Source: Nymphaea colorata (Eukaryota; Streptophyta; Magnoliopsida; Nymphaeales; Nymphaeaceae). From it: a stretch of 64,000 nt of DNA. The stretch is from positions 3,291,001-3,355,000 of the forward strand of contig NC_045142.1 in the NCBI RefSeq assembly GCF_008831285.2, in the 5' to 3' direction. The position numbers were made by a program, and so were the translations under genes. The notes beneath the pieces are model-generated. The model was given only the letters and a program-made list of their open reading frames with translations, was not told the DNA's origin and did no database searches. Below, in pieces: positions 38,101 to 49,110 of the stretch; positions within the stretch are counted from its first letter, which is position 1, and each line of letters opens with the position of its first letter.

Positions 38101-40607
38101 GAAAAAAGTTGATCAAGTCTTTTACTTCAAAGGTGCAATGGTAGTCTCCAAACCTGATTTACTGTTGAGTTTAAAATCTTTTAGTGTGACGTTCTTGCAA
38201 CCTTTTTCCCTCAACCCATGAAAGATAAGAACAAAAGTTTATTATAGCACCACTTTAATCCCAAAACAGTTCCATTAATCCAACAGCACGTACAAGACAC
38301 CAAATATTGTTTCTATTGGATTTATGGGAAAAAATAAAAAAGAAAGACAGAAACCAGCACAACAGATATAACCTATTACATCATACCTGGGAAGGTGTGG
38401 TTTTTTACCAACCACTGGGTCATTAGCTCATGGCACTTCTGAGAGCTTTGGCAACCATTCATGAAGCTCTTTGCAATGCAACCATTGAATTATGAAATTA
38501 AGAGCTTAATTTGCAAAGATGTGTCAATAGGAAACATTAGTCTAGTCTAGTGTGCTCTCAGACATGAAGCACAACCACGCCTTTAAGCATAGGCATTCTG
38601 CAATATGTGACCATTTTCATTTCAGCATGCTCAAAGGATTATCGTCTATAGCTATGAACTTTCATGGAAAAGCGCATGTTGCCATACAAGAATCAGGGCC
38701 CAATTGTGCTTTTGCTTATTCAAATTGATGAATGGCATGAACAAGTTCTGTCTTACAAGTTTTAAATTACACCAATAAGCAATACTATGAGCTGGTGTAG
38801 CCAAAATTGTAACCTAGTTTACCACTATGAGATCTCATAAAATCTTAACAAGACAATCCGCAAACACTTAAGAACATCTCAAGAAATCAAGCTATTGTAG
38901 ACAAAATGGTTATGAAAAAACATAAAACATTGCAAAATTTTAAAGGAAGTTCCTGTACATGTCACATTTTACATGATTTTAGACCTCTGGCTGGTATATG
39001 AGTGACTGCATGGATCAAGAACCTTTTTTCGTTGAATAAAATATGTAAGGGGATATAGTAAATCAAGCCTTCAAGGAGTTCAATCTTGAGATACCCATGA
39101 ACCAACAACATGGTAAGGTGTAAACTCAAGGGGACCAACGATAGGAAGTGAGAGAAAAGGAATAATGGTCACCCAATCAAGATGTTGTTCAATCATGCAT
39201 CCAAGATAGAAATATTTGAAATGGAAGAGTGAAACTCCATGCTGTCAACAGTGACTCTGATGGATCACAATATCATCACAGTAAACAATCAAAGAAAAAC
39301 AAAACAGCAAAACACAATATATGAGGCAGGGAGGACTCTAACATGCAAGCACTGACAGGAGAATGAAACATGGCCACACAGTAGGATTCAGATATTCTTC
39401 AACCCTAAACTTTCTTTTATCCTCCAAAGGTTCTATTTTACTGTTCCTTGAAAATGTCACACAATTCTACACACCATCACATTCCATACCTAAATGAAAA
39501 CTAGCAAAAGATATTATTTAACCCCACCCAACTGCCAATAACAAAATACATATTTGCAAGAGAACCAGATGGAATATTTTGAGGAGAATAATAAATTTAT
39601 GCAAAATGCTGGAACAGTTCATTTATGCTATCTAAATTATGTAGGAAATTAGAAATTACCTGGAGTAACATTTCAAGAAAGTTAAGAAACCAACTGGAAG
39701 GACTGAGGGATGGTTACCCATACTAAACATTTAGTGGATTGTATTATTTTGTTTCAAATTTTTGATTAAATTTACGCAAAGATTAAACAAATAGCATGCT
39801 AGAGAAATTACCAACCCACGATGACTTCTTTTGGGTTCACTTTCTGGTGCGATAAGAACATATTATGATGGTAATCAATATCCAAAGCAACCTGAAATTA
39901 AAAAAAAAAAAATGTGAAACAGTACATTATAATCGCAATTTCTAGGCCAGTAACATAAAATATGCAAGCTAGATAGAAACAGAATTGACTGGTGTCATCA
40001 TCAAGGAACAAAAAAATAATACCATACACACCTGCCTTACATACATCAGAGATTCAACAAGGAAACTAGCAACATACAATAATAAAACAACTTCTTATAA
40101 ACAGATGAGAACTTAATCACTTATGATAATAACACTGATTTCCAAAAACAGCACATAAAAAGAAAAGGGACGCGAAAAAGAAAAATTGTGAATTTCTGTT
40201 AGACTAAGATTTCAATTGCACTTCTATGAACAAGTAGTTTCAAAAATCTATCCCATGAAACAATGATACAAAGAAAAACTAAGCTAACCTAACAAGTAAT
40301 AATAAAAAACCACCAAACAACAATAGAGAACAAGATTAAAATCCAGCAAGGAGGGGAAGGATGAAGGAAGAATGATGAGAGAACCAACCTGATCTGAGGA
40401 CTCGTTATGAGGGACGGCATAGGAATTGCGGATGTCGACAGTTCCATCAGGGAGGATAGAACCGAGGAGGGTTCCAATAACCCTCTCAGCCTGATCCGAA
40501 CGGCGAACGTAGCAATCACAGATGTTGAAGACAACTACTGGATGGACCCTTGCCGAGAGGCCCACTGTGGATGGGAGAAACTGAAGCACGGTTTGCCCAC
40601 TTGCCAT
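35101..40607 (-). CDS. TIF3F1: Translation initiation factor eIF3 subunit f (MPN domain)
   Basis: Subunit of the eIF3 complex, which loads the 43S pre-initiation complex onto mRNA in the cytosol. Coding exons from the 5' end: 40,607-40,389; 39,891-39,812; 37,725-37,496; 36,411-36,290; 35,413-35,300; 35,190-35,101. Phases chain; 855 nt, 284 aa, close to the usual plant length. The product begins MASGQTVLQFLPSTVGLSARVHP. The MPN core includes AERVIGTLLGSILPDGTVDI (40-59), NSYAVPHNES (61-70), VIVGWYSTG (96-104) and VHLTVDTGF. The JAMM H-x-H is replaced by S-T-G (102-104), as in RPN8. The C-terminal half carries LSLGERQLAAQF, ERLLVLIDDIYKYVD and a last exon reading YLSSLTRTQLSLAEKL. Introns 1 to 5 are ordinary AT-rich DNA. 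A non-coding first exon near 42.4 kb is likely (separate entry). Confidence 0.95.
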
Positions 40608-42480
40608 CCTTCACAACAACCAATGGTAAAGACAGAAATTTATGCCAAGCAACGGCACCTGCACAGCAAGATGGCCAAAAAAAATTAATTTATTTCCTAC
40701 AACCAACAAACATCTCCTGTAACAGTAAGTATCTTTTGTAACATAAAACAAGTTCAACAAATATTTCTTGTAACAATACATGTGTCCCTGGCAGTACTTA
40801 TATTCAACAAATATTCTTGCAATAGTGAGCGTGTTTACAAATATTTTTTGGAGCAATAACTATTTCCATGACAATATATGCATTCAACAATAACAGGAAC
40901 ATCCAGAACCGTAAAAGTTAAGTTTATTTATTATAAGGCTTCAAATATGTTCTCCTAAAAACGCATCGAAAATACTAGTTAGTGGATTAGCAACAAAAAA
41001 CACATTACAAAAATCAAACCCAACTAATAGGTTCATACTTGATATTTGAAGGCAGTTGTGACTTTCTCCAGTAGTTTCTGTGAATGGCAAGGTAGAGAGG
41101 TGAAAAATGTTGTGTAATTGATCAACCTAGATTACAAAATAATCTAACAATGATCATATGATGCCAATGAAGAAGGTTCCTTAATGTCAGTAACCAAACT
41201 GGCAATTTTTTTTTAGGGAGGATTGAGTCTATCCTGAGGCAAGCCATAAACTCCAAGGCGTTGAGGCATACGCTTCATGATCAGAATGGTTAAATATATA
41301 ATATCCATAAAAAATAATGAAAATTTTGAAAAGAATAACTAAAAAAACAAGTAAACAACAATATAAAAATAAACTTAAGTCGTGTTAATTCTTTTTCATA
41401 AAAAACATACACATGAAAACTGAACATTGTAAGATAAAACAAGTTTTAAACACAATTATGAACTCATAAAAAACAACCCAAACAGATTTGGGATCATCCC
41501 TAAATTGACCTATCCCAACAAAACCTTTTAAACAGCAATATCAACATGTCCTACTAATTCTTTCTACACGAAAAAAAAAAATATTTCGTCTTAACACAGT
41601 CCAATGCATAATGAGTACAAAACAAACCAAGTCTTCCGCTGTTGCATCAATACTAGCATTGAGAAATAAACAACCAAAACTATAAAAACTAAGATTGAGA
41701 TACCAATATCAACCAAAAGAACAACTAAAGTAACAAGTATTCAAGTGAACAACAACTGAATATACACTGTCAAACGTCCCTTAGCATCGACACAAGAACC
41801 CCCCTCCCCCTTTCTTCCTCCCCCCCCCCCCCACCCCCTTCCCCCCCCCCCCCCCCCACCCACCAAAATAAAGGAAAAAAAAATAAAGAAAATAATGAAA
41901 ATTGTCTGCAGATAAATGGCAACGGGTGGCATCAGCAGTTAGGAACAAATTAGGCGCCCCAACCATCCTAAGCACTGAGTGCAGTATAAAAACTACAAAA
42001 TACCATATTATCGAGGCACCTGCAAATGAAATGACACCAAAATCCTAATGAAATGGCCCTGATCTGCAGTACCCTTGCAGATGTCGACGCGATATGCGAT
42101 GCCCATTAGTTAATAAGTCTACATGATACTAACTTCAGACTGTGAGATCAAACATTCCCTATCTTGACAGATTTGAGCGTGAAAAGGTTTGACGGAAGGC
42201 CACCGCCGGCAGTCCTTCTTCGATGGAGGGAGATAGACAGAAAGCGAAAGACAGAGGGACAGCGAGAGAGAGGAGACGAGGGCTGCCGGCCGGCCATTAC
42301 CAGTCGCCGCCACTCAATCTAGAGAGAAAGATACCTGCACGGTGCCGGCGGTGATAGAGAGGGGCCTGGGCCGTTGAATCGAGAGCGAGAGACAAGAGAA
42401 ACCCTGAGAGAAGGGTTTCGAGGCCAAAGGGAAAAAAAGGGTATTCGAGTGCAAAACTATAAACGCTAAAAACAACAAGG
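40608..42480 (-). promoter_or_regulatory. Probable eIF3f 5' UTR exons and leader intron
   Basis: On the minus strand a pyrimidine-rich, plant-leader-like stretch (about 42,470 down to 42,335) ends ACCGTGCAG|gtatct, a good donor. A matching acceptor, TGTGCAG|GTGCC, ends at 40,659, leaving about 50 leader bases (40,658-40,608) before the ATG. This would make a 1.68-kb 5' UTR intron. A telo-box-like AAACCCT and GGGTTTC pair lies within the proposed first exon, at about 42,400-42,420. The splice motifs are seen; that they are used is inference. Confidence 0.5.
41799..41864. repeat. C-rich tract (G-run on the minus strand)
   Basis: Long C runs, the longest about 17, broken by short CTT, TTTCTTCCT and A interruptions. 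It lies inside the proposed eIF3f leader intron; there the transcribed RNA would carry G runs. Seen directly. Confidence 0.9.
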
Positions 42481-45400
42481 GTGAAAGAGGCGCACTCGGG
42501 TTGATAGTTTTTTCGCCCCAAGGCGTAGGCTTCGAGGCGGAAAAGTTACCCAGGAATGTCCATTATATCTGATTTCATTGAATCGAAAAAAGAAATATCT
42601 GATTAAGTAAACGGATGAGATTCACACTTAAGCGAATGACATTCGATTGAATTTCAAATACACATAAACATAGATTCAAATTAAATTTAGTTTTAAACAA
42701 ATATCATATATTTAATGTCCTTACATTTTGAAAATAGATCAAAAACTATTTAAAATTCAAATATGAAAGTAAAAATCAATTTATTAGATTTAGATATGAC
42801 ATTTCTTTATTTGAAATCGAATTTGAACATGTGAATGTCCAAAAAGAACATATTATTCAAATCTGATCCATTGACATACGACTGCATAAACTTCAAACAT
42901 ACCACTTAGACCATAAAATAGTAGCATGTGAAAAGTAAATTTAAATGTAAACCAGCGACAAACAGATAAGCTAGAAACATTGGGTTCATGAGAAAAACAA
43001 GACACTAAAAGGAGACTTCAACTCTATACTCATTATGAAAGGATTTACAAGTTAAAGCACGACAAATACAACACTTGAGGTAACGAAAGTAGGCTATATA
43101 TCTTAAGAAGACGAGGGTTTGGGTAGGAGCTTCAACCTTATGTTCGGTGGTAGGTCTTTTTGTTCACACGAAAATAAAAAACACTCTTCCACTCACCGTT
43201 AAGAGACTTAGATACATCCCATCAACTAGAATGTTACACTTGTCATTGTATCTCTCGTTCAAATCTCTCGTGAAGTCATAATCATCCAACTTTCAGTATG
43301 TTTCAAGAGGGATCACAATGATTTAACTTTCAAAATGTTTCAACCTCTCATAAGGTCACAATGACATATCAATGTTCCAATTTCCACTATGTTCCAAACT
43401 CTCATGAGGTTACAATGGTTCAACTTTCATTATGTTCCATCCTTTCACAAGGTTCACTATGATTCAAGTTTCACTATGTTCCCACATTTCCAAGGTCACC
43501 AGCTTTTCAGCCACTGCTTATAAGTTATAACTCCTATCAACAGGCCAGTCTCTTTCAAGAAAAAATTTCCACCAATGGTTGAACTTCTCATAATATTCAA
43601 ACTTTTTTGGACCCTCAAATTTCATCATTTTCTTATTAGAAATTATAAATATATAAAAAAAAACCTCATGGATTAAAAAAAAATGATGACTCGATTCGTC
43701 ATTTTTTAAGAAAAAATTGCATGTCATACACAAAGAAAAAAGAAGGAAAAAAAAAACAAGTCATGCAAAAAGAAAAAGAAGTACGTGATTGTTGCTAAGT
43801 GCACAATCATGATGTGTTGCCTTGCCCCATTCTTTTATTTTTCTTAAAAAAAATGTAGTTTCAAAAAATAAATGGGAGACCAAGGGTATTTTGGAAATGT
43901 GTAATTTGGGAAGATCAAGGGAATTTTGAAAATCTTTAAATGAAAATACAAGGCAATGTATAGAATCTTCATGTGCATCAGGTTTTGTGCCCTAGGAGAT
44001 CTTAAATGAGATTTTGGATATGGATTAGGAGTTTTGGATCTGAATTTTGGGTTTTGGATATGAATGTGATTGTTTGGATTCTAAAAGTGCAGTTTTGAGC
44101 TGAACTAAATCTGAAAGTGATATTTCGACCCATACTGCATTTTGAAGACGAGATTTGGATCCTGATTGGATCTAAAAGAGATAGTCTAGGATCCAAATGG
44201 ATCTAAAAGTGATATTTTGGATCCAAATGGACCCGAAAGTAAAATTTTGGATTCAAATGGACCTGAAAGAGATCATTTAGATCAAATGGATCTGAATTCT
44301 GAAAGTGATATTTTGGAGCCAAATAGACCCGAAAGAGATCATTTGGAAGCAAATGGATTCAAAAGTGATCGTTTGGATCTGAGTCAATACAAAAGGGATA
44401 GTTTGAATCTAAATGGATCTGAAAGTGATCTTTTGGATCTGAATAAGTTCAAAAGTGTAATTTGAGATCCAAATGGATCCGTAATTAATATTTTGGATCT
44501 GAATAAAACTGAAAGTGGTAGTTTGGATGTAAATAGATCTGAAAGTGACATTTAGACCCGAGTGGATTAAAAAAGGATAGTTGAGATCCAAATGGACCTG
44601 AAACAGATAGTTTGGATCCAAAGAGATCCAAAAGCGATTTGTTACATCTGAATATATCTGAAAGTAATTGTTTGGATCCAAATGATTCAAAAGTAATTTT
44701 GGATCCGGATATATCCAAACGTGATATCTTGGATCCAAGTGGATCTGAAAGTGAGATTTGGATCCAAGTGGGATCTAGAAAATTTGTTTGCATCTAAAAT
44801 GGATAGTTTTGGATCGAAAATGGATCCAAAAGTTGTATTTGGATCCAAACAAGATAAAAAAAAATTATATTTGGATCTGAAATTGATAGTTTGGATCGAA
44901 ATGGATCTGGAAGTTGGATATATGCCTTATTTTGGATCTAAATCCAATCTAAAGTTTGGATTTTGATTGAAAGTAGATATGGGGCTGGGAATTGGATCTA
45001 GATTGAATCCGAAAGCCGAATTTTGGATGTAGGATTCTAAAGCCTGAGGTTGTCAAGGTTGTGTAAAGGTTTGAATCAGACTTCTGACTTGGGCAGATGA
45101 TGACAACATATGAATGAAAAAAAAATGATTTTTTTTTTGTGGGTTGACAAAAATTTGTAACAAGTCGTCATACGTGTGATCCTTGACGGGCTTGCTCAAA
45201 TGTAATAACTATAAAACATTTGAGCAAATAACAAAGCACCTCTCAGAAAGTTAACAAATAAGACAAATTGTTAAAAGTGCCATCTACTAAATGAAAATAC
45301 TAGTTTTTAATATCGAAAGAAAAACCTTTTTGTTGTGAATAAAATTTTCTCCTTCAACTAAGGAAAAGCGGCTCTCATTAGAGATATTTTTATTGTTCTA

Positions 45401-47401
45401 TATCAAGACTTAATGTTTTCCTTTAGCAAGCGACTCCTTTGGAATTTTCTCTCAAAAATTAAGCACCTAATTATTAACTTTCAAAAGTAAAATGATGATT
45501 AGTTACATTGCTAAAATTTTATGTGCCTTTTTCTTTTTTTTGAAGGGTTAAAGGTGGGTCTACTCAAAGGCTATTTGAATAGCATGTTGATGTGGTTAGA
45601 CCATGTTGTGTGCCCACCTTTTTTTATCTTTTATCTGGTGGGCTCTCCTTAGAGACGCAAACAAGGAACTTATTTAATGCGACCCTTTGCAATTCAATAA
45701 CACGTTTCTTGCACATCATCTCACACATTTAATTAGTTCACATTGGATGTTGCTGAATGAGTGAAAATTAAGTTGTTATATGAATATTAAGTAATGGTTT
45801 ATGACATTTTCAGTAATAAATTTTTATTTTTCAGATATTTAGAAATACTTGGCATCTAACATATTTGAATCTTCCATCCAACAAGTGTTGAACTTATCCA
45901 TTGTGTCTAATTGGATGGTCCTTTTAGCATGACCATTCCTTTACTTGTCTACCAAATTTGACTTTTAGTTTTCTTAATTTCAAAGTGAGACATCTAAATG
46001 CTACAAGGAGTGTAGTATAGCTGGTCGGACCAACGAATCAGTGAAAACATAGTTATAGGTTCGATTCTTATACATGTTACTCTTTTAAATTGCAAATGAT
46101 GGAGATGTAAAACTCTAGTGAATGGGTATAGCACTTCTCAAACATATCTCAAAGCTACTTTGGGCCTACAAGAAAGAGAGAGAAACTTCTAACTCTTTAA
46201 AGTATCTCCCCTAACTCCGGGCGGAGGGAGGAGAGGGCCTGCCTAGGCCATGGCCCCACCCCAATCAAATTTTTTTAAAAAAAATCTAGTGTAAAAATTG
46301 ATTTTTTTTTTTTTTGTCTCAATGTATTTTTTGAATATAAGTTCAGTTTGGCCCTACCCAAATCCAATCCACAAAACCCAGTTCCCATTTGACCCGTCCT
46401 TGCAGAAAATCCTGAACATCTAATTACAAATAGGATTAATGTTAATTTTCTAGCTTCCTCTTATTTCCATTCATCCAAACACACTATGAGAGATTATGGA
46501 GTCATGGAGCACCTGTGATGGCACCAATCGACCTTTCCCTTAAATCAAACGGCGCTGATGATGTTACGGCGTAGCAGCAGCAATAGCTAACAAACACAAT
46601 TATTGTATGCAAAGTTGGTAAACCTTATAACCATTCCTGTTCCTTTTTAACATCTGAATTAGGCCACCTGCATGACTACCATTAGTCCGATCTCTTGACA
46701 CTTCCATGCCACCCGTGGACTCCAGCGAAATCGGCCAGCTCCTCATCTCTGTGAGCGCTCGCGTTAGAGAGAAAGAGATTGGTAGTTCAACAAAGCCTAT
46801 GAACAGAACAACCTGTGAGAGACATTAATATTGGTTGAACCAACTTCTGCTGACCATGTTCCATTCGCATCTTCTTATTGATGTTGATAAAATTCAAAAC
46901 AAACCTTGCCTCCTCGAGAAGGATTACATTGATTCGGTCACTGTCGAGTCAATCGGTGCCATCTTGCCCTGCTGCAAGAACAGAACAAGAATCCCAACCT
47001 GGTCAAACGACCGATTCAAGAATCTCTGCAACAGGTAGCAGATCAGAGTAGATGATGCAAAGAGATTAAACGAGAGAAGATCATTAATGGCCTCGCTTCT
47101 CCTTCAAGCCACTTCTTCCTTAACAATATTAACCATCGATTTCATTGAATGATATAGTTTTTGCCTTCACAACTTATTGCCTGGCCAAGGATTAACTCTA
47201 ACGCACTCACAACTTAAACGAAAGAAAAAGATAAAAGAGGCATTTCTTCGGCATACAACATGCAACACCACTGTAAATAAATTTCATGCACTCATGCACA
47301 GGACAACAACAAGGGAACTAGAAAGCAACGTTTGGCCGGAACACCAATTTCTGCACCCGAGAAATGGGGGGGATTGACAGCGACAATGGAGCAACCACCC
47401 T
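42481..47401. other. Gene-poor region between eIF3f and CYP86A
   Basis: No complete gene is supported. It is AT-rich from 42,560 to 44,000, with repeated phrases about 'CAAGGTCAC...CAACTTTC...ATGTTCC' at about 43,320-43,500 that look like a decayed short tandem repeat. The 30-bp minisatellite occupies about 44,012-45,045. From 46,690 to 47,040 there are open, less AT-rich stretches (for example 46,835-47,038) with no recognised motif. The part next to 47,401 is probably P450 3' UTR. Confidence 0.45.
44012..45045. repeat. Minisatellite with a 30-bp unit (10 codons)
   Basis: About 30 diverged head-to-tail copies of a unit close to GATATTTTGGATCCAAATGG plus ATCTGAAAGT. Most copies keep exactly 30 bp, so on the plus strand the unit reads as a decapeptide D-x-L-D-P-N-G-S-E-S with variants. 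The frame is kept across short open runs (44,217-44,465; 44,612-44,797) but is broken between them by stops and small length changes. Copies are best conserved in the middle (about 44,190-44,760) and decay toward both edges. There is no start context or splice support for a gene. Confidence 0.85.
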
Positions 47402-48958
47402 TCAGCAGGAAAGCTCCCTGGGGCGGACGAGCACCCTCAGGCCGTGTTTCATGAAGAGGGTGAGCGACATCTTCTGCACCACCTTGTGGCCGGGCGCCAG
47501 CGAGAGCCGGTGGCGGAGCAAGACCGCCGCCGCTATGGACTTCATCTGCAGGTAGGCGAGCTCCTTCCCGAGGCAGATTCGGGGCCCGCCATTGAACGAC
47601 ACGAACTTGAACGGATCCTGCGGCGGCAAGTACTTGCGGCCGTCCGGCGAGAGCCATCGCTCCGGCCGGAATTCCAGGCAGTCCTCTCCCCAGATCCATT
47701 CCATCCTCCCCACTGAGTAAATTGAATATGTGACAGACGATCCGGCGGGCACTACTGTTCCGTCTGGCAACACATCGTCGTTGAGGACGTGCTTGAAGTC
47801 CTGAGGCACTGACGGGTATAGCCTAAGGGTCTCTGATAGCGCAGCTTTCAGGTACACCAACCGGTCGACTTCGTCGAAAGTGAGCGGCTCTTCCGTCCAC
47901 TTGGCCGTGTCCTTCCCTCGAGTATCCGCCAGCACGGTGGAAATCTCCTCGACGATCTTCTCTTCGACTCTCGGGTTGTGCACGACAAGGAAGAAGAACC
48001 AGCTGAGCGCCACCGAGGAAGTGTCCCGGCCGGCGAGGACAAAATTGAGTGCTATGTGCTTGAGAGCAGAGCTAGAGTAAGCATTGCCATAGCCGTCCTT
48101 CTTCTTCATGAACCTCGACAGGAGGTCGTCGTGCACGTCCTCCGTCCCAGACGCAATGGCTTCCTTCCTCGCTGCAATGATCTCAGAGAGATGCGACTCC
48201 ACGATTTTAACGCTCTTCTTCAATGTGACCTCGGTGCCTATCCCCAGACTCTTTTTCAACTTCCATATGAATTCCGGGAAGAGGAACCGTTGCAGCGCGG
48301 CCTCGGTGGCGCGGTCGAAAGCAGAGCAGAATCGGTTCTCCGGCAGGTCCGGCGACAGCGTCTCGGGATCCTTGCCGAAGGCGAGACCGCAAATGTTATC
48401 GAAGGTTAACCGAAGAAGGAGGTCCTGGAAGTCGACGGCACTCTTGGTGCACTGCGCGGACTCGAGAATCCGCCATAGCCGGTTCTTTATGGACCGGTTG
48501 ACCCACCTGGCCATGGCCTGCCGGAGAGTTCGGGTGGTGAACTCGAGAGCGGCAGTCTTCCGCTGCACCAGCCACGTCTCGCCGTCGCTGTTGAAGATCC
48601 CCTCGCCGAGAAGATCATGGAACGCCGACTGCCACGTCGGGCCTTTCGGGTAGTTATCGAACCGCAGCTTCAGTATGTGCTCCAGGTTCTTGGGGTTGCA
48701 GGTGACCGTAACGAGGCCCTGCTTCCTTGCCAAGAACGGCACAGCACATATACAGGTCTGGTAGGTGGCGCAGCTGGTTTTCCGGAGGTTCTCGGCGATC
48801 CAGTCGTGCATGCGCGTCGCGTTCCGGACCAACCCCGGCAGGCTCCCGACCAGCGGCCACACTCGCGGGCCGGAAAGCGTACGGTTCAGGGATATGAACC
48901 AGAGGAAGTAGGAAGAGAGAACAACCATAGCCAAGGGAACCACCGTCAGCATTTCCAT
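47402..48958 (-). CDS. CYP86A: Cytochrome P450, CYP86A-type fatty-acid omega-hydroxylase
   Basis: ER-anchored monooxygenase; CYP86A enzymes omega-hydroxylate long-chain fatty acids for cutin and suberin. Intronless, 518 aa, start [20 protein letters not shown], a single membrane anchor. The family signature follows: [14 protein letters not shown] (30-43), then [20 protein letters not shown] and [21 protein letters not shown]450 landmarks are the I-helix AGRDTS (309-314), ExxR as ETLR (376-379), PERW (432-435), and the heme loop [10 protein letters not shown] (455-464) with the Cys ligand at 462. Family members mostly read FNAGPR there. An in-frame ATG 153 bases upstream (49,111) would add 51 low-complexity residues and lies upstream of a TATATA element at 49,084-49,089, so I chose 48,958. 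The coding sequence is much more GC-rich than its surroundings, which explains several long shadow frames on both strands. CYP86A is a subfamily call, not an orthologue assignment. Confidence 0.95.
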   Translation of the reverse strand: MEMLTVVPLAMVVLSSYFLWFISLNRTLSGPRVWPLVGSLPGLVRNATRMHDWIAENLRKTSCATYQTCICAVPFLARKQGLVTVTCNPKNLEHILKLRFDNYPKGPTWQSAFHDLLGEGIFNSDGETWLVQRKTAALEFTTRTLRQAMARWVNRSIKNRLWRILESAQCTKSAVDFQDLLLRLTFDNICGLAFGKDPETLSPDLPENRFCSAFDRATEAALQRFLFPEFIWKLKKSLGIGTEVTLKKSVKIVESHLSEIIAARKEAIASGTEDVHDDLLSRFMKKKDGYGNAYSSSALKHIALNFVLAGRDTSSVALSWFFFLVVHNPRVEEKIVEEISTVLADTRGKDTAKWTEEPLTFDEVDRLVYLKAALSETLRLYPSVPQDFKHVLNDDVLPDGTVVPAGSSVTYSIYSVGRMEWIWGEDCLEFRPERWLSPDGRKYLPPQDPFKFVSFNGGPRICLGKELAYLQMKSIAAAVLLRHRLSLAPGHKVVQKMSLTLFMKHGLRVLVRPRELSC

Positions 48959-49110
48959 CTCTGTCTGCTCAAATGTATTCCCTACCTTTATCAGTGTTTC
49001 ATGAAATATCTTACAGGAGGGAGAGGAGATTGCCGCCTGAGAATTTGGGCGATGGTGATGTGGGGAGTGGTGGCGATGGGAGGTATATAAGAGCAATGAA
49101 GAAGAGTGCA
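48959..49110 (-). promoter_or_regulatory. CYP86A leader and TATA box
   Basis: On the gene's strand TATATA sits at 49,089-49,084, about 125 bases before the ATG at 48,958, with no other ATG of the correct frame between them apart from the chosen start. This argues that the transcript begins near 49,055. Motif seen; use inferred. Confidence 0.5.

Noticed and set aside
44217-44797. Decapeptide-repeat frames as a real gene
   Set aside because: Stops and small indels interrupt the frame, and no start context, splice sites or flanking domain support a gene; kept as a minisatellite.
47444-49090. Several long open frames on the plus strand and in other minus frames
   Set aside because: They are shadows of the GC-rich CYP86A coding sequence; none has a family motif.
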